Origin: Chthoniobacterales bacterium | GTDB taxonomy: Bacteria > Verrucomicrobiota > Verrucomicrobiia > Chthoniobacterales > JAATET01 | Direction of reading: 5' to 3' | DNA: 46,552 nucleotides | Assembly: GCA_015655545.1 (NCBI GenBank) | Contig: JAATET010000028.1 | Span: 1 to 46,552, forward strand | Part shown: in pieces, positions 17,184-26,325 of the stretch | Layout of the letters: the number at the start of each line of letters is the position of its first letter | Position numbering within the stretch: the stretch's first letter is position 1 | Notes under the pieces: model-generated | Database searches by the model: none | Seen by the model: only the letters and a program-made list of their open reading frames with translations | Told to the model about the DNA's origin: nothing | Translations under genes and position numbers: made by a program

Positions 17184-17560
17184 TTAGAACGCAGAGACAC
17201 CGGGACACGGAGAAGATTTTTCTCCGCACGCCGTCCGCGCATCACACATCGCCCGGTGCGCGGCGGAAATTTGCACGAGCGTCTCGCGTCCGGCGGGCGT
17301 CCGCCTCAAGCGGCGCACGAGGTGCTCGTTCATGTGGCCCTTCTGGAGAATGCCGGAAAAGATCATGGGATACGGCCCGTCGCAAAACACGTCGTCGATT
17401 CGCAGGAGGCGCAGGTAGCGCCCGGCCCATCGCGGCCCGGGCAGCAGCGGGGCCAGCGCCATCAGGCGATTGAAGATCCATCGCTCGGTGAGGGCCGACA
17501 GGGTGCGACGCGCGCGAGAAAGCCCTTGGCGTCCTGCGCCCACAGCAGGTTGAGGAGGAA
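17184..17560 (-). pseudogene. Unrecognised C-terminal gene fragment fused to a glycosidase remnant
   Basis: Downstream of the truncated glycosidase start, a different frame is open to a stop at 17184 and reads like real protein: ALTERWIFNRLMALAPLLPG, RYLRLLRIDDVFCDGPYPMI, FSGILQKGHMNEHLVRRLRR. I do not recognise the family; it looks like the last 90 or so residues of an enzyme whose front is missing. The final dozen residues (GEKSSPCPGVSAF) are produced by half of a word-repeat hairpin at 17189-17217, so even this end may not be original. The upstream boundary is approximate. Confidence 0.45.
17189..17217. repeat. Half of a word-repeat intergenic element
   Basis: The segment carries the words GCAGAGACA, CCGGGACAC and GGAGAAG in series and then a short closing arm, so that CGGAGAA pairs with TTCTCCG around a short T-rich loop. 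It resembles one arm of the longer hairpins seen at 23961, 32502 and 39765, with the second arm mostly lost. It lies just upstream of the fabG start, over the end of a pseudogene fragment. Confidence 0.5.
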
Positions 17561-17815
17561 GACGCGCGCCGTGTTGAAGCCGAGATCGTGCGCCCAGCCA
17601 AGTTCGCGGTCGATCTCCGCCGGGTCGAACGTGTCGGCCTGCCACATCTCGAGCTGGTTCACCGCGCTCGCGGGGCTGAAGTTCGCGCCGACGAGCCAGG
17701 GCTGTCGGGCATACCATTCGTTGGCCTTTTCCGCGGACCAGCGTTCCGTGGCGGCGGGCGAGGCGGGAGTCAGCGTCAGCGCGGCGCCGAGGACGAGGGG
17801 GAGAAGAGCTTTCAT
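17462..17815 (-). pseudogene. Truncated cellulase-like glycoside hydrolase (5' remnant)
   Basis: A 117-residue frame with a signal peptide (MKALLPLVLGAALTLTPAS) and then the very characteristic start of secreted cellulase/xylanase-like TIM-barrel proteins: ERWSAEKANEWYARQPWLVG, NFSPASAVNQLEMWQADTFD, and FNTARVFLLNLLWAQDAKGF. After LARV, about residue 100, the similarity stops and the frame ends soon after. Full-length relatives have roughly 350-400 residues, so the catalytic part with its two glutamates is gone. It starts 19 bp beyond the stop of the SGNH esterase, read in the same direction, implying that the two once formed a polysaccharide-degrading operon. Confidence 0.7.
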
Positions 17816-17834
17816 GCCGAAAATTTGCGGGCGG

Positions 17835-19100
17835 TCAGGAGCCGACCTCGACCTTGATCTCGTGCCGCACGGGCACGACCGCCGCGCGGGCGGAGCGGCG
17901 CAGGGCGCGGTCGACGGTGATCAAGTTCTCGCGGAACGCGTCGAACAGCGCGCCTTTCTCCGTCACGTTTTCCCGCCACTCGGGCAGCGAGTGCATCATG
18001 TCCTTGACCATCGGCGTCTCGTAGCGCTGCTGGCGCGCGACCGCCTCCTGCACCCGCTGAAAGGCTTGCTGGAAGGGATTGTCGAGGAACTCCGCGGCGA
18101 GGTTGACGCCTTTGGCGAGCTGCTCCGCGGAGAAGGTTTTCGTGGCCGAGCCCCAGGTCACTTTCACCGGGCCCGCGGGCGCGTTTTTCACGATGAGCGT
18201 GAGGCGATTGAGGTCCTCGTTGAAGGGGAAGAACTCGATGACGCCGCTGGTGGCGTTGTTTTTGTCCGGCTCGCCCTGGAAGCAGAACGGATACCGCGTG
18301 GACTCGAGCTCGATGGCGTTCCGCGACGCGGACAGCACCTTGTGCCCCTCGGTCGCCTGCGCCCGGCCGAGCTTCAGGTCGAAGGTGATCGTGCCGATGT
18401 CGCCCTTGCAGCCGAGCGCCTTCAAAAACGCGTAGGCCATGACGAGATGCCCGCTCTCCGGCGGATGAATGCCGTCGCCGCCCACGAACAAATAATCCGC
18501 GCCGTATTTCGCCTTCGCTTTCGCCATCACGTCCATCATGAGCGCATGAAGGTCGGTGAACGTGACGTTCTGCGCCTTCGCGACCTCTCGGGCCGCCGCG
18601 GTGAAGTCGGCCAGCGTCTGGTTGTAGTCGGCCGGCGTGATCGGCCGCAGGAAGCCGCCCTTGAACGAGGTGGAATCGACGGCGCCCGGACCGCTCACGA
18701 CGATCTCGTGCAGGCCCGCGGCCTTGAATTTCTTCACGATGTCCGTGAGCGCCGCGCGGTAATGCGCGAGGAACTCCGGGTTCGTCTGGGTGTAACCGCC
18801 GTCGTTCATGCCGTAGCACAGCGTCGCCGCGGTGGGCTGGAACGGCAGCACATCGTTCGCCATTCGGTCCAGAAAACCCCACGACGTCTCGCCGCCCCAG
18901 CCGAACTGAGAGGCCTGCAAATCGGCCGCCGGCTGGCACATGAGGAGGTAATCCTCGATGTAAACCGAATACATCTTCTGCTCGGTGATGGAATCGCCGC
19001 AGATCGCGAGATAATCGCCGCCGCGAAGCTGCGCCTCCGCAAACGAGGCGAATCCAAACGACAGGGCGCACAGCAAAAGACCAAGGGAGGATTTTTTCAT
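17835..19100 (-). CDS. Secreted SGNH/GDSL-family hydrolase (probable carbohydrate esterase)
   Basis: 421 residues with signal peptide MKKSSLGLLLCALSFGFAS. SGNH blocks are in order: GDSITE with nucleophile Ser37, Gly at 70 in FGWGGETSWGF, Asn at 99 in CYGMNDGGY, and the catalytic pair D209 and H212 in GGDGIHPPESGH. A C-terminal extension of about 190 residues (from GDIGTITFDL on) is unlike the minimal domain and looks beta-rich, then helical. It probably deacetylates plant or microbial polysaccharide outside the cytoplasm. It is followed on the same strand by a broken cellulase-like gene, and diverges from hemL. Confidence 0.85.
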   Translation of the reverse strand: MKKSSLGLLLCALSFGFASFAEAQLRGGDYLAICGDSITEQKMYSVYIEDYLLMCQPAADLQASQFGWGGETSWGFLDRMANDVLPFQPTAATLCYGMNDGGYTQTNPEFLAHYRAALTDIVKKFKAAGLHEIVVSGPGAVDSTSFKGGFLRPITPADYNQTLADFTAAAREVAKAQNVTFTDLHALMMDVMAKAKAKYGADYLFVGGDGIHPPESGHLVMAYAFLKALGCKGDIGTITFDLKLGRAQATEGHKVLSASRNAIELESTRYPFCFQGEPDKNNATSGVIEFFPFNEDLNRLTLIVKNAPAGPVKVTWGSATKTFSAEQLAKGVNLAAEFLDNPFQQAFQRVQEAVARQQRYETPMVKDMMHSLPEWRENVTEKGALFDAFRENLITVDRALRRSARAAVVPVRHEIKVEVGS

Positions 19101-19188
19101 CGAGGAGACGGTGGGAGCCCGACCACAGCAGATTCCCGCCGCATCGTCCAGCTTCCGGCCGCAGGCAAAACGCGATAACGTAGTCCGT

Positions 19189-20460
<1,272 letters not shown>

Positions 20461-20475
20461 ATCCCCCGGCCTCCG

Positions 20476-20832
20476 CTACCTCAGCAGCCTTGCGCAAATC
20501 GGGCAGATCGCCCGGCGGATCTGAGAAAAAAATCCGACATGTTTGCATTCCGGTTTCGCGCAGACGAAATGTCCATTTTCGCAAAACAAGCCGTCCGCGA
20601 TCTGCGCCTCGTCGCCGCAGACCGCACACCGCCGCAAGGCATTCCCCTCCGGCGGGCTCTCGCGCACGGGACTCGATTTTCCAGAAATTTTCGGCGGTTT
20701 CGGAGCATTTTCGAACTCCTCGATGTCGCAAAGAATTCTTCGCTCCCACCATTCGGCCTCAGCTTGCGCGGCTCCCCTTGCGATCTCTTTTCGCAACCGG
20801 CAAGTTTCGAGAAGGTGCAAGCCAAGCTCCAT
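20476..20832 (-). CDS. Small protein with a RING-like cysteine/histidine zinc finger
   Basis: 118 residues, family not recognised. The N-terminal half is helical (KEIARGAAQAEAEWWERR) and then proline-rich. The C-terminal half has C69-x2-C72, C84-x3-H88-x2-C91-x4-C96 and C110-x2-C113, the order and most spacings of a C3HC4 RING finger (CAVCGDEA, FCENGHFVC, ICPIC). The only unusual spacing is x4 between the fifth and sixth ligands. RING and U-box domains bind two zinc ions and often mediate protein contacts or ubiquitin transfer; no ubiquitin-like gene is nearby, so a simple treble-clef zinc protein is equally possible. It is read from ATG 20832, convergent with hemL and divergent from the XRE gene. 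Confidence 0.6.
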   Translation of the reverse strand: MELGLHLLETCRLRKEIARGAAQAEAEWWERRILCDIEEFENAPKPPKISGKSSPVRESPPEGNALRRCAVCGDEAQIADGLFCENGHFVCAKPECKHVGFFSQIRRAICPICARLLR

Positions 20833-20839
20833 CGCGTTA

Positions 20840-20869
20840 TTGATTACTTATCAATTGATTAAGTGTCAA
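20840..20869. promoter_or_regulatory. Operator-like TTGAT/ATCAA repeats overlapping a predicted promoter
   Basis: AT-rich gap between the RING-like gene and the XRE gene. It holds TTGAT (20840-20844), ATCAA (20850-20854), TTGAT (20855-20859) and TCAA (20866-20869), forming inverted half-sites and one perfect palindrome ATCAATTGAT. On the minus strand TTGACA (20869-20864) is followed after 17 bases by TAATCA (20846-20841), a credible promoter for the RING-like gene with a very short leader. The half-sites cover this promoter, so a repressor bound here would block it; the neighbouring XRE protein is the natural candidate. Promoter and operator are predictions from pattern. Confidence 0.5.
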
Positions 20870-20922
20870 TCTCTGAGTGCGTTGCGATTTAAGCGGCTTT
20901 GGGTCTAAGCTCGCGGCCTTCG

Positions 20923-21402
20923 ATGAAACGAGTCTGGCAATTGATCAATCGGGAAATGCAGCGCGAAAGCCTCACCGCCGGACAAATGGCCCAGAAACTG
21001 CAGATCGATCCCGCGCACCTCAGCCGCCTTCGCAACGGACAGGTCCGCGACCTTTCCCCGGAAACCTTTGGAAGTCTCCTTTCCGGCCTCGGCACGTCGC
21101 CAGAGCTGCAAGCGGAACTGCTGGTCGCATATCTCTCCGACAAACTGGAAGGCAACAGCCGCATTCGCCTTCAATCCGTGAAGGACGCCGTTTCCGGGCT
21201 GCAAATCAACGAAGCCGCCGGCCCCTACGGCACGGACTTTCCCGCGGCGGTGATCGAAGCCTGCGCCGCCGCGGGCTTGAATCGCCGCATGGCCGATGCG
21301 CTCGGCACGCTTGCCCTCCAGGCCCGCACGAACCGCCGGCTCCAGGCGATTTTGATCAGCCTGGCCGACTACTCGCGCGAAGAGGGTTCCCCGGACGAAT
21401 AG
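20923..21402 (+). CDS. XRE-type helix-turn-helix regulator
   Basis: 159 residues from the ATG at 20923. The N-terminal region is a Cro/C1-type HTH: MTAGQ-like LTAGQMAQKLQIDPAHLSRL then RNGQVRDLSPETFGSLLSGL (about residues 17-56). The rest is all helical with no recognised ligand or catalytic domain. It faces the RING-like gene across a palindromic TTGAT/ATCAA region, the usual layout of an autoregulated switch. The GH-GT fusion starts about 55 bp downstream and could be cotranscribed. Confidence 0.75.
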   Translation: MKRVWQLINREMQRESLTAGQMAQKLQIDPAHLSRLRNGQVRDLSPETFGSLLSGLGTSPELQAELLVAYLSDKLEGNSRIRLQSVKDAVSGLQINEAAGPYGTDFPAAVIEACAAAGLNRRMADALGTLALQARTNRRLQAILISLADYSREEGSPDE

Positions 21403-21456
21403 CCGCAATGCTTTCCGGAATTGCATCCTGTCCGGAAGCCGATAGCCGTTAACGCC

Positions 21457-23952
21457 GTGCAATCCCGTATCCGCGTCCGCGCGAAATTTTTCTTCGAAGG
21501 CGACAAGAAGTTCTTCATCAAGGGCGTCACCTACGGCCCCTTCGCGCCGGACGCCGATGGCGAGCACTTTGGCAATCCCGAAAAGCTCGCCAACGACCTC
21601 GGCCTCATGCGCCTGGCCGGCATCAACCTCCTGCGCATCTATTACGTGCCGCCGCGCTGGTTTCTCGACGCCTGCGCCGAGGCCGGCATTCGCGTGCTCG
21701 TCACGATCCCGTGGGCGGAGCATATCGAGTTTCTCAACAACGGAAAAATCCGCCGCGAGGTCGTGCGGGCCGTGCGCGACGGCGTGAAGAAGAATGCCGG
21801 CCACCCCGCCGTCTTCGGCTACCTCGTCGGCAACGAGATCCCGACCAGCATGGTGCGCTGGCTCGGTGCTCGGAAAGTCACCGAATTCGTCGAGGAGCTC
21901 ATCAACATCGCCCGTGATGCCGATCCCGAGGCGCTCTATTCCTACGCCAGCTTCCCTCCCACGGAATACCTGCTCCCGCAGAACGTCGACTTCCTCACCT
22001 TCAATGTCTACCTGCACCGGCAGGAGGATTTCGACCGCTACCTCGCGCGTTTGCAAAATCTCGCCGAGGATCGCCCGCTCGTGATGGGCGAGTTCGGCAT
22101 GGATACGATCCGACATCCCGAGGAAGAGCAGGCCGGGATGCTCACCTGGCACATCGAGAGCGTCGTGCGCGGCGGGCTCGCCGGCACCGTCCTCTACGCG
22201 TGGACCGACGAATGGTTCCGCGGCGGCATGGAGATCATGGACTGGAATTTCGGGCTCGTGCGCCGCGACCGCACGCCGAAGAAATCCTACGCCGCAATCA
22301 GCAAACTCTTCGCCGGCGACGAGCCGATGACGCGCAAAATCGGCCTCGCGAGCTACCCGAAAGTCTCCGTCATCGTCTGCTCCTACAACGGCGCCAAGAC
22401 GCTCGACCAATGCCTCTCCTCGCTCAAGGAAGTCGACTACCCGAACTACGAAGTCATCCTCGTCGACGACGGCTCGAAGGACAATACGCCGGAAATCGCC
22501 GCGAAGCATTCCTGGGTCGTCAACATCCGCCAGGAAAACAAAGGCCTCTCCGTCGCGCGGAACGTCGGCGGCTACGCGGCCACCGGCGAGATCATCGCCT
22601 ACACGGATTCCGACTGCATGGCCGATCCCGACTGGCTTTACTTTCTCGTTCACACGCTCACCAGCGGCGACTACGCCGGCGTCGGCGGTCCGAATATCTC
22701 GCCGCCCGCCGAGGATTGGATCCAGGCCTGCGTCTCCGCCGCGCCCGGCGGTCCCAGCCACGTGCTGCTTACCGACGTCGTCGCCGAGCACATCCCCGGC
22801 TGCAACATGGCCTTTCACAAATGGGCCTTCGAAAAAATCGGCGGCTTCGATCCGGAATATCGCAAAGCCGGCGACGACGTGGATTTCTGCTGGCGCCTGC
22901 AAACCGAGGGCCAGGTCATCGCCTTCAGCCCCGCCGCCATCGTCTGGCACTACCGCCGCTTCACGCTCCAGGCCTTCCGCAAGCAGCAGGAAGGCTACGG
23001 CGAGGCCGAGTCTCTGCTGCGCTTCAAGCACCTCGTTTTCTTCGGCCCCACCGGCACCGCGAAATGGCGCGGCCAGATCTACGGCGCGCCGCGCTTCACC
23101 TGGCTCATCAACAAGCCCGTCATCTACCACGGCGTCTTCGGCGAAGGGTTGTTCCAGTGCATCTATCCGACGCCCCAATCGGAAATCGCCGCCTACGTCA
23201 GCTGCATCGAGTGGGTCGTGCTCACGGCCGCCATTTTCGTCGTCTCCATTCCGTTCCCGTTTCTGCGCATCGTCCCCTACCTCATGTTCGGGGCGACGCT
23301 GCTCGTCGCGCTGAGTTACATGATCCATGCGAAGCTCGAGCCGCGCTTCGATACCATCCGCGCGCGCCTGCTCGTCATCTTTCTCGCCCTCGCCCAACCG
23401 CTCGTCCGCGGCTGGACCCGCTACTACGTGTGGCTGAAATTCAAGCGCACGCCGCAGGCTGTCATCGCGACGCCAGAGGAGAATTTCCGTCCCGCGCGCG
23501 GAAGCAGCATCACAAATCTCGAATATTGGAGCGAGGAAGGCCATGGCCGCGAAGTTTTGCTGCCGGCCGTAATCGAGACCCTCGAGCGCGAGAATTGGAG
23601 CTACTCGATGGACACCGGCTGGAAGGATTGGGATGTCCAGGTCTTCGGCAATTTCTGGTGGGGCATCAAATTGCTCACCGTCACCGAATACCATGGCGGC
23701 CCAAAATGCCTCACCCGCGCACGCCTCAAGACGCACATGGTGCCGACGACGTTGCTCGTGAATGTCGTTCTGCTCAGCATCCTCGCCTACCGGCAACTGA
23801 CCCACATGGAATCCTGGGATTTCGTGCCTCAGATTCTGTATTTCATCTTTGCCCTGGTGCTTTTCCGTCAGGCCCGCCGCCTGAAACGCCGGGTGGCCGA
23901 GCTCGTCGGCGCCGCCGGCCAGCGCTGCAAACTCACCCGAGTGAAAAAATGA
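21457..23952 (+). CDS. Fusion of a TIM-barrel glycoside hydrolase with a GT2 membrane glycosyltransferase
   Basis: About 831 residues from GTG 21457 (TTG at 21421 is an alternative). Residues 10-285 are a GH2/GH5-like TIM barrel: FFIKGVTYGPFAPD, acid/base E127 in GYLVGNEIPTS, nucleophile E212 in LVMGEFGMDT, and LYAWTDEWFRGG. Residues 300-530 are a GT2 catalytic domain: PKVSVIVCSYNGAKTLDQCL, EVILVDDGSKDNTPEI, the metal site TDSDC (D384, D386) and AGDDVDFCWRLQ. Membrane helices follow near 590-630 and again near the C-terminus, with a soluble region between that is not recognised. No signal peptide is seen, so both enzymatic parts are probably cytoplasmic. It likely makes or edits a surface polysaccharide; substrate is unknown. 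Confidence 0.8.
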   Translation: MQSRIRVRAKFFFEGDKKFFIKGVTYGPFAPDADGEHFGNPEKLANDLGLMRLAGINLLRIYYVPPRWFLDACAEAGIRVLVTIPWAEHIEFLNNGKIRREVVRAVRDGVKKNAGHPAVFGYLVGNEIPTSMVRWLGARKVTEFVEELINIARDADPEALYSYASFPPTEYLLPQNVDFLTFNVYLHRQEDFDRYLARLQNLAEDRPLVMGEFGMDTIRHPEEEQAGMLTWHIESVVRGGLAGTVLYAWTDEWFRGGMEIMDWNFGLVRRDRTPKKSYAAISKLFAGDEPMTRKIGLASYPKVSVIVCSYNGAKTLDQCLSSLKEVDYPNYEVILVDDGSKDNTPEIAAKHSWVVNIRQENKGLSVARNVGGYAATGEIIAYTDSDCMADPDWLYFLVHTLTSGDYAGVGGPNISPPAEDWIQACVSAAPGGPSHVLLTDVVAEHIPGCNMAFHKWAFEKIGGFDPEYRKAGDDVDFCWRLQTEGQVIAFSPAAIVWHYRRFTLQAFRKQQEGYGEAESLLRFKHLVFFGPTGTAKWRGQIYGAPRFTWLINKPVIYHGVFGEGLFQCIYPTPQSEIAAYVSCIEWVVLTAAIFVVSIPFPFLRIVPYLMFGATLLVALSYMIHAKLEPRFDTIRARLLVIFLALAQPLVRGWTRYYVWLKFKRTPQAVIATPEENFRPARGSSITNLEYWSEEGHGREVLLPAVIETLERENWSYSMDTGWKDWDVQVFGNFWWGIKLLTVTEYHGGPKCLTRARLKTHMVPTTLLVNVVLLSILAYRQLTHMESWDFVPQILYFIFALVLFRQARRLKRRVAELVGAAGQRCKLTRVKK

Positions 23953-23960
23953 GCCTTATG

Positions 23961-24012
23961 CGAAGGCGCGAAGCTGCAAAGGGAAGCAATTCTTTGCGCC
24001 CTCGCGCCTTCG
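23961..24012. repeat. Intergenic word-repeat hairpin between the GH-GT gene and queA
   Basis: Arms at 23961-23981 and 23992-24012 are complementary at 18 of 21 positions around a 10-base loop. Each arm is made of related short words (CGAAGGCG, CGAAG, then GCAAAG). It lies between a stop and a start of genes read the same way, so it could act as a partial terminator or an RNA-stability element; there is no T-run directly after it. Confidence 0.7.
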
Positions 24013-24026
24013 CGTGAGCTTTCTCC

Positions 24027-25028
24027 GTGGATCGCCTCTCCGACTACGACTTTCATCTCCCGGACGAACTGATCGCCTCGCGTCCACTGGAGCGGCGCGA
24101 CGCCTCCCGGATGCTCGTGCTCGACCGCGCGACCGGCACGATTTCGCATCGCCGATTCACGGACTTTCCCTCGTATCTGCGCGACGGCGATCTCGTCGTG
24201 CTGAACGATTCGCGCGTTACCAAGGCCCGAATGTTTAGCGATTTGGCGGGAGAGGGGCCTTGTCATTCCTCCAGACGCGTCGAACTGCTCTTCCTCGAGG
24301 AAATCGCGCCGCGACGTTGGAAGTGCCTAGTAAAACCCGGGCGGCGCATGCGCGTGGGCGCCACCTGCCGAGCGGGCGGCGTGACCTTGAAAGTGGTGGC
24401 CATTGAGGAACCCACCGGCGAGCGCATCGTCGAAGCGGATGGTCCGATCGATTTCGAGCATCATGGCGCGCTTCCGATCCCGCCCTACATGCATCGCGAA
24501 GCCGACGCGCAGGACGACACTCGTTACCAGACCGTCTTTGCAAATCCCGAGGGTTCCGTCGCCGCGCCCACCGCCGGCCTGCATTTCACCCCCGAGCTTC
24601 TCGCCACGATTCCACACGCCTTTGTCACTCTCCACGTCGGCATCGGCACCTTCCAGCCCGTCAAGGTGGAGGATCTCGCCGACCACGCGATGCACGAGGA
24701 GCGCTACAAGATCAGCGAGCCCGACGCGTTTTCCATCAACGCCGCGCAACGCATCGTCGCCGTCGGCACGACGAGCGCGCGCGTGCTGGAGTCGCAACCG
24801 CCGGGGCTCGTCCAGGCGCGAAGCGGCCGCACGTCGATCTTCATCCGCCCGCCCTGCGAATTTCTACGCGTGAGCGCGCTGCTCACCAATTTCCACCTCC
24901 CGAGATCCACGCTCCTCATGCTCGTGAGCGCCTTCGCGGGCCGCGACCACATATTTTCCGCCTACGAGGAAGCCATCCGCGAGCGCTACCGCTTCTTCAG
25001 CTACGGCGACTGCATGTTGATTTTGTAA
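24027..25028 (+). CDS. queA: S-adenosylmethionine:tRNA ribosyltransferase-isomerase
   Basis: 333 residues from GTG 24027. QueA converts the preQ1 base in tRNA to epoxyqueuosine. Family motifs: LSDYDFHLPDELIASRPLE at the N-terminus, SRMLVLDRATG, DLVVLNDSRVTKARM, QTVFANPEGSVAAPTAGLHF, FVTLHVGIGTFQPVKVEDL, and the C-terminal LLTNFHLPRSTLLMLVSAF followed by YEEAIRERYRFFSYGDCMLI. Start choice: the GTG sits right before LSDYDF and no other start fits. Works with the folE2-queD-queE genes at 39-43 kb in queuosine synthesis. Confidence 0.96.
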   Translation: MDRLSDYDFHLPDELIASRPLERRDASRMLVLDRATGTISHRRFTDFPSYLRDGDLVVLNDSRVTKARMFSDLAGEGPCHSSRRVELLFLEEIAPRRWKCLVKPGRRMRVGATCRAGGVTLKVVAIEEPTGERIVEADGPIDFEHHGALPIPPYMHREADAQDDTRYQTVFANPEGSVAAPTAGLHFTPELLATIPHAFVTLHVGIGTFQPVKVEDLADHAMHEERYKISEPDAFSINAAQRIVAVGTTSARVLESQPPGLVQARSGRTSIFIRPPCEFLRVSALLTNFHLPRSTLLMLVSAFAGRDHIFSAYEEAIRERYRFFSYGDCMLIL

Positions 25029-25080
25029 TTGAAAAATCTGCGAAGAGACAACAAGCCGTGTTGGACTTGCCGGCAATAGG

Positions 25081-26289
25081 ATGTATCCCTCCCCTTCCTT
25101 CCCCACCCTTATGTATTTACGCCTCCTCGTCGTTATTCTTTTGTCTCTCGGCCCGCAGCATCTGCATGCGGGCGCTCCGCAATACAAATACGACATTGCG
25201 GCCTTTGTCTGGCCTGCCTATCAGCCGGACGAAAGGTTCAAGGATATTGGCGTTTTCAAAGACGGCAAAGGGGAGTGGGAAGCCATCTACAACGCCAGGC
25301 CCAAGTTTCCCGGCGATCACCAGCCGCATGTTCCTCTCTGGGGGTATACCGATGAGTCCGATCCTAAAGTCGTCGAACAAAAAATCGAAGCGGCGTCCTC
25401 CCATGGAGTGAACGTCTTTATCTACGATTGGTACTGGTATGAGGGGAGATCGTTTCTCGAGAACGGTCTCAACAATGGGTTTTTAAAAGCCTCGAACCGG
25501 GGGAAAATGAAATTTTACCTCATGTGGGCCAATCATGATCATTCCAGCTACCTCGATTACACGACGGCCGATAAATCCAGGATCTATTGGCATGGAGCGA
25601 TCGATCGAAACACGTTCGACAAGATGATCGATCACATCATCCGCGACTATTTCAAACAGCCAAATTATTACAAAATCAACGGAGAGCCGGTCTTTGCGAT
25701 TTATGAGCTATCCACGCTGATCAACGGACTGGGAGGCCTCCCGCAGACCAAGGAGGCGTTGGCCTATTTCACTCAAAAAACCAAGGACGCCGGCTTCCCC
25801 GGACTACATCTCCAGGGGATTTTGTGGGGTGCCATTCCGAAGAATCTTTCGGGCGTCCCCGGAGACACCGACGCGACACAGAATAATACGATTTTGGATC
25901 TCGGGATCAAAAGCCTCACCAATTATCAATGGGTGCATTACGTCCCGGTTCAAGACTACAAACAATGGGGAAAGATCGCGATTCAATCCTGGGATGAATT
26001 CAGCAAGGAATTCACGGTACCTTTCTTTCCGCACGTTTCGATAAGCTGGGATAACAATCCCCGATTCCCGAGGGAAGTCGTCCAAGGAAGGGTCACCAAT
26101 GCCAATCCGTCGGACTTCAAAGCTTTTTTGCAGAAGGCGAAAAAATACGTCGACCAGCATCCGAAGCAGCCCAGACTCATCACGATCAACGCTTGGAATG
26201 AATGGGCGGAGGGAAGTTATCTCGAGCCGGACAAGCAACACGGATACCAGTATCTGGAGGCCGTAAAGGATGTATTTTTGTCCAGATAA
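25081..26289 (+). CDS. Secreted GH99-like / WbsX-type glycosidase
   Basis: 402 residues; either ATG 25081 or ATG 25111 gives a signal peptide (LRLLVVILLSLGPQHLHA). The body follows the glycosyltransferase-WbsX/GH99-like pattern: KYDIAAFVWPAYQPDERFKD, PHVPLWGYTDESDP, VNVFIYDWYWYEGR, KFYLMWANHDHSSY, INGEPVFAIYELSTL and a C-terminal ITINAWNEWAEGSYLEPD. Such proteins occur in surface-polysaccharide loci and the GH99 relatives cleave alpha-mannosides; the substrate here is unknown. Base use differs clearly from all neighbours, with far more A/T and codons like AAA, AAT, TTT, pointing to recent transfer. It stands alone between queA and tadA. Confidence 0.8.
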   Translation: MYPSPSFPTLMYLRLLVVILLSLGPQHLHAGAPQYKYDIAAFVWPAYQPDERFKDIGVFKDGKGEWEAIYNARPKFPGDHQPHVPLWGYTDESDPKVVEQKIEAASSHGVNVFIYDWYWYEGRSFLENGLNNGFLKASNRGKMKFYLMWANHDHSSYLDYTTADKSRIYWHGAIDRNTFDKMIDHIIRDYFKQPNYYKINGEPVFAIYELSTLINGLGGLPQTKEALAYFTQKTKDAGFPGLHLQGILWGAIPKNLSGVPGDTDATQNNTILDLGIKSLTNYQWVHYVPVQDYKQWGKIAIQSWDEFSKEFTVPFFPHVSISWDNNPRFPREVVQGRVTNANPSDFKAFLQKAKKYVDQHPKQPRLITINAWNEWAEGSYLEPDKQHGYQYLEAVKDVFLSR

Positions 26290-26325
26290 GCAATTCCCGA
26301 TGAGGATGTTCCGTGCAGCGTGCGA

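Noticed and set aside
20905-23805. A 966-codon minus-strand open frame opposite the XRE and GH-GT genes
   Set aside because: Mirror of the strong codon bias of the real plus-strand genes; the product has no recognisable domain and runs through two unrelated genes.
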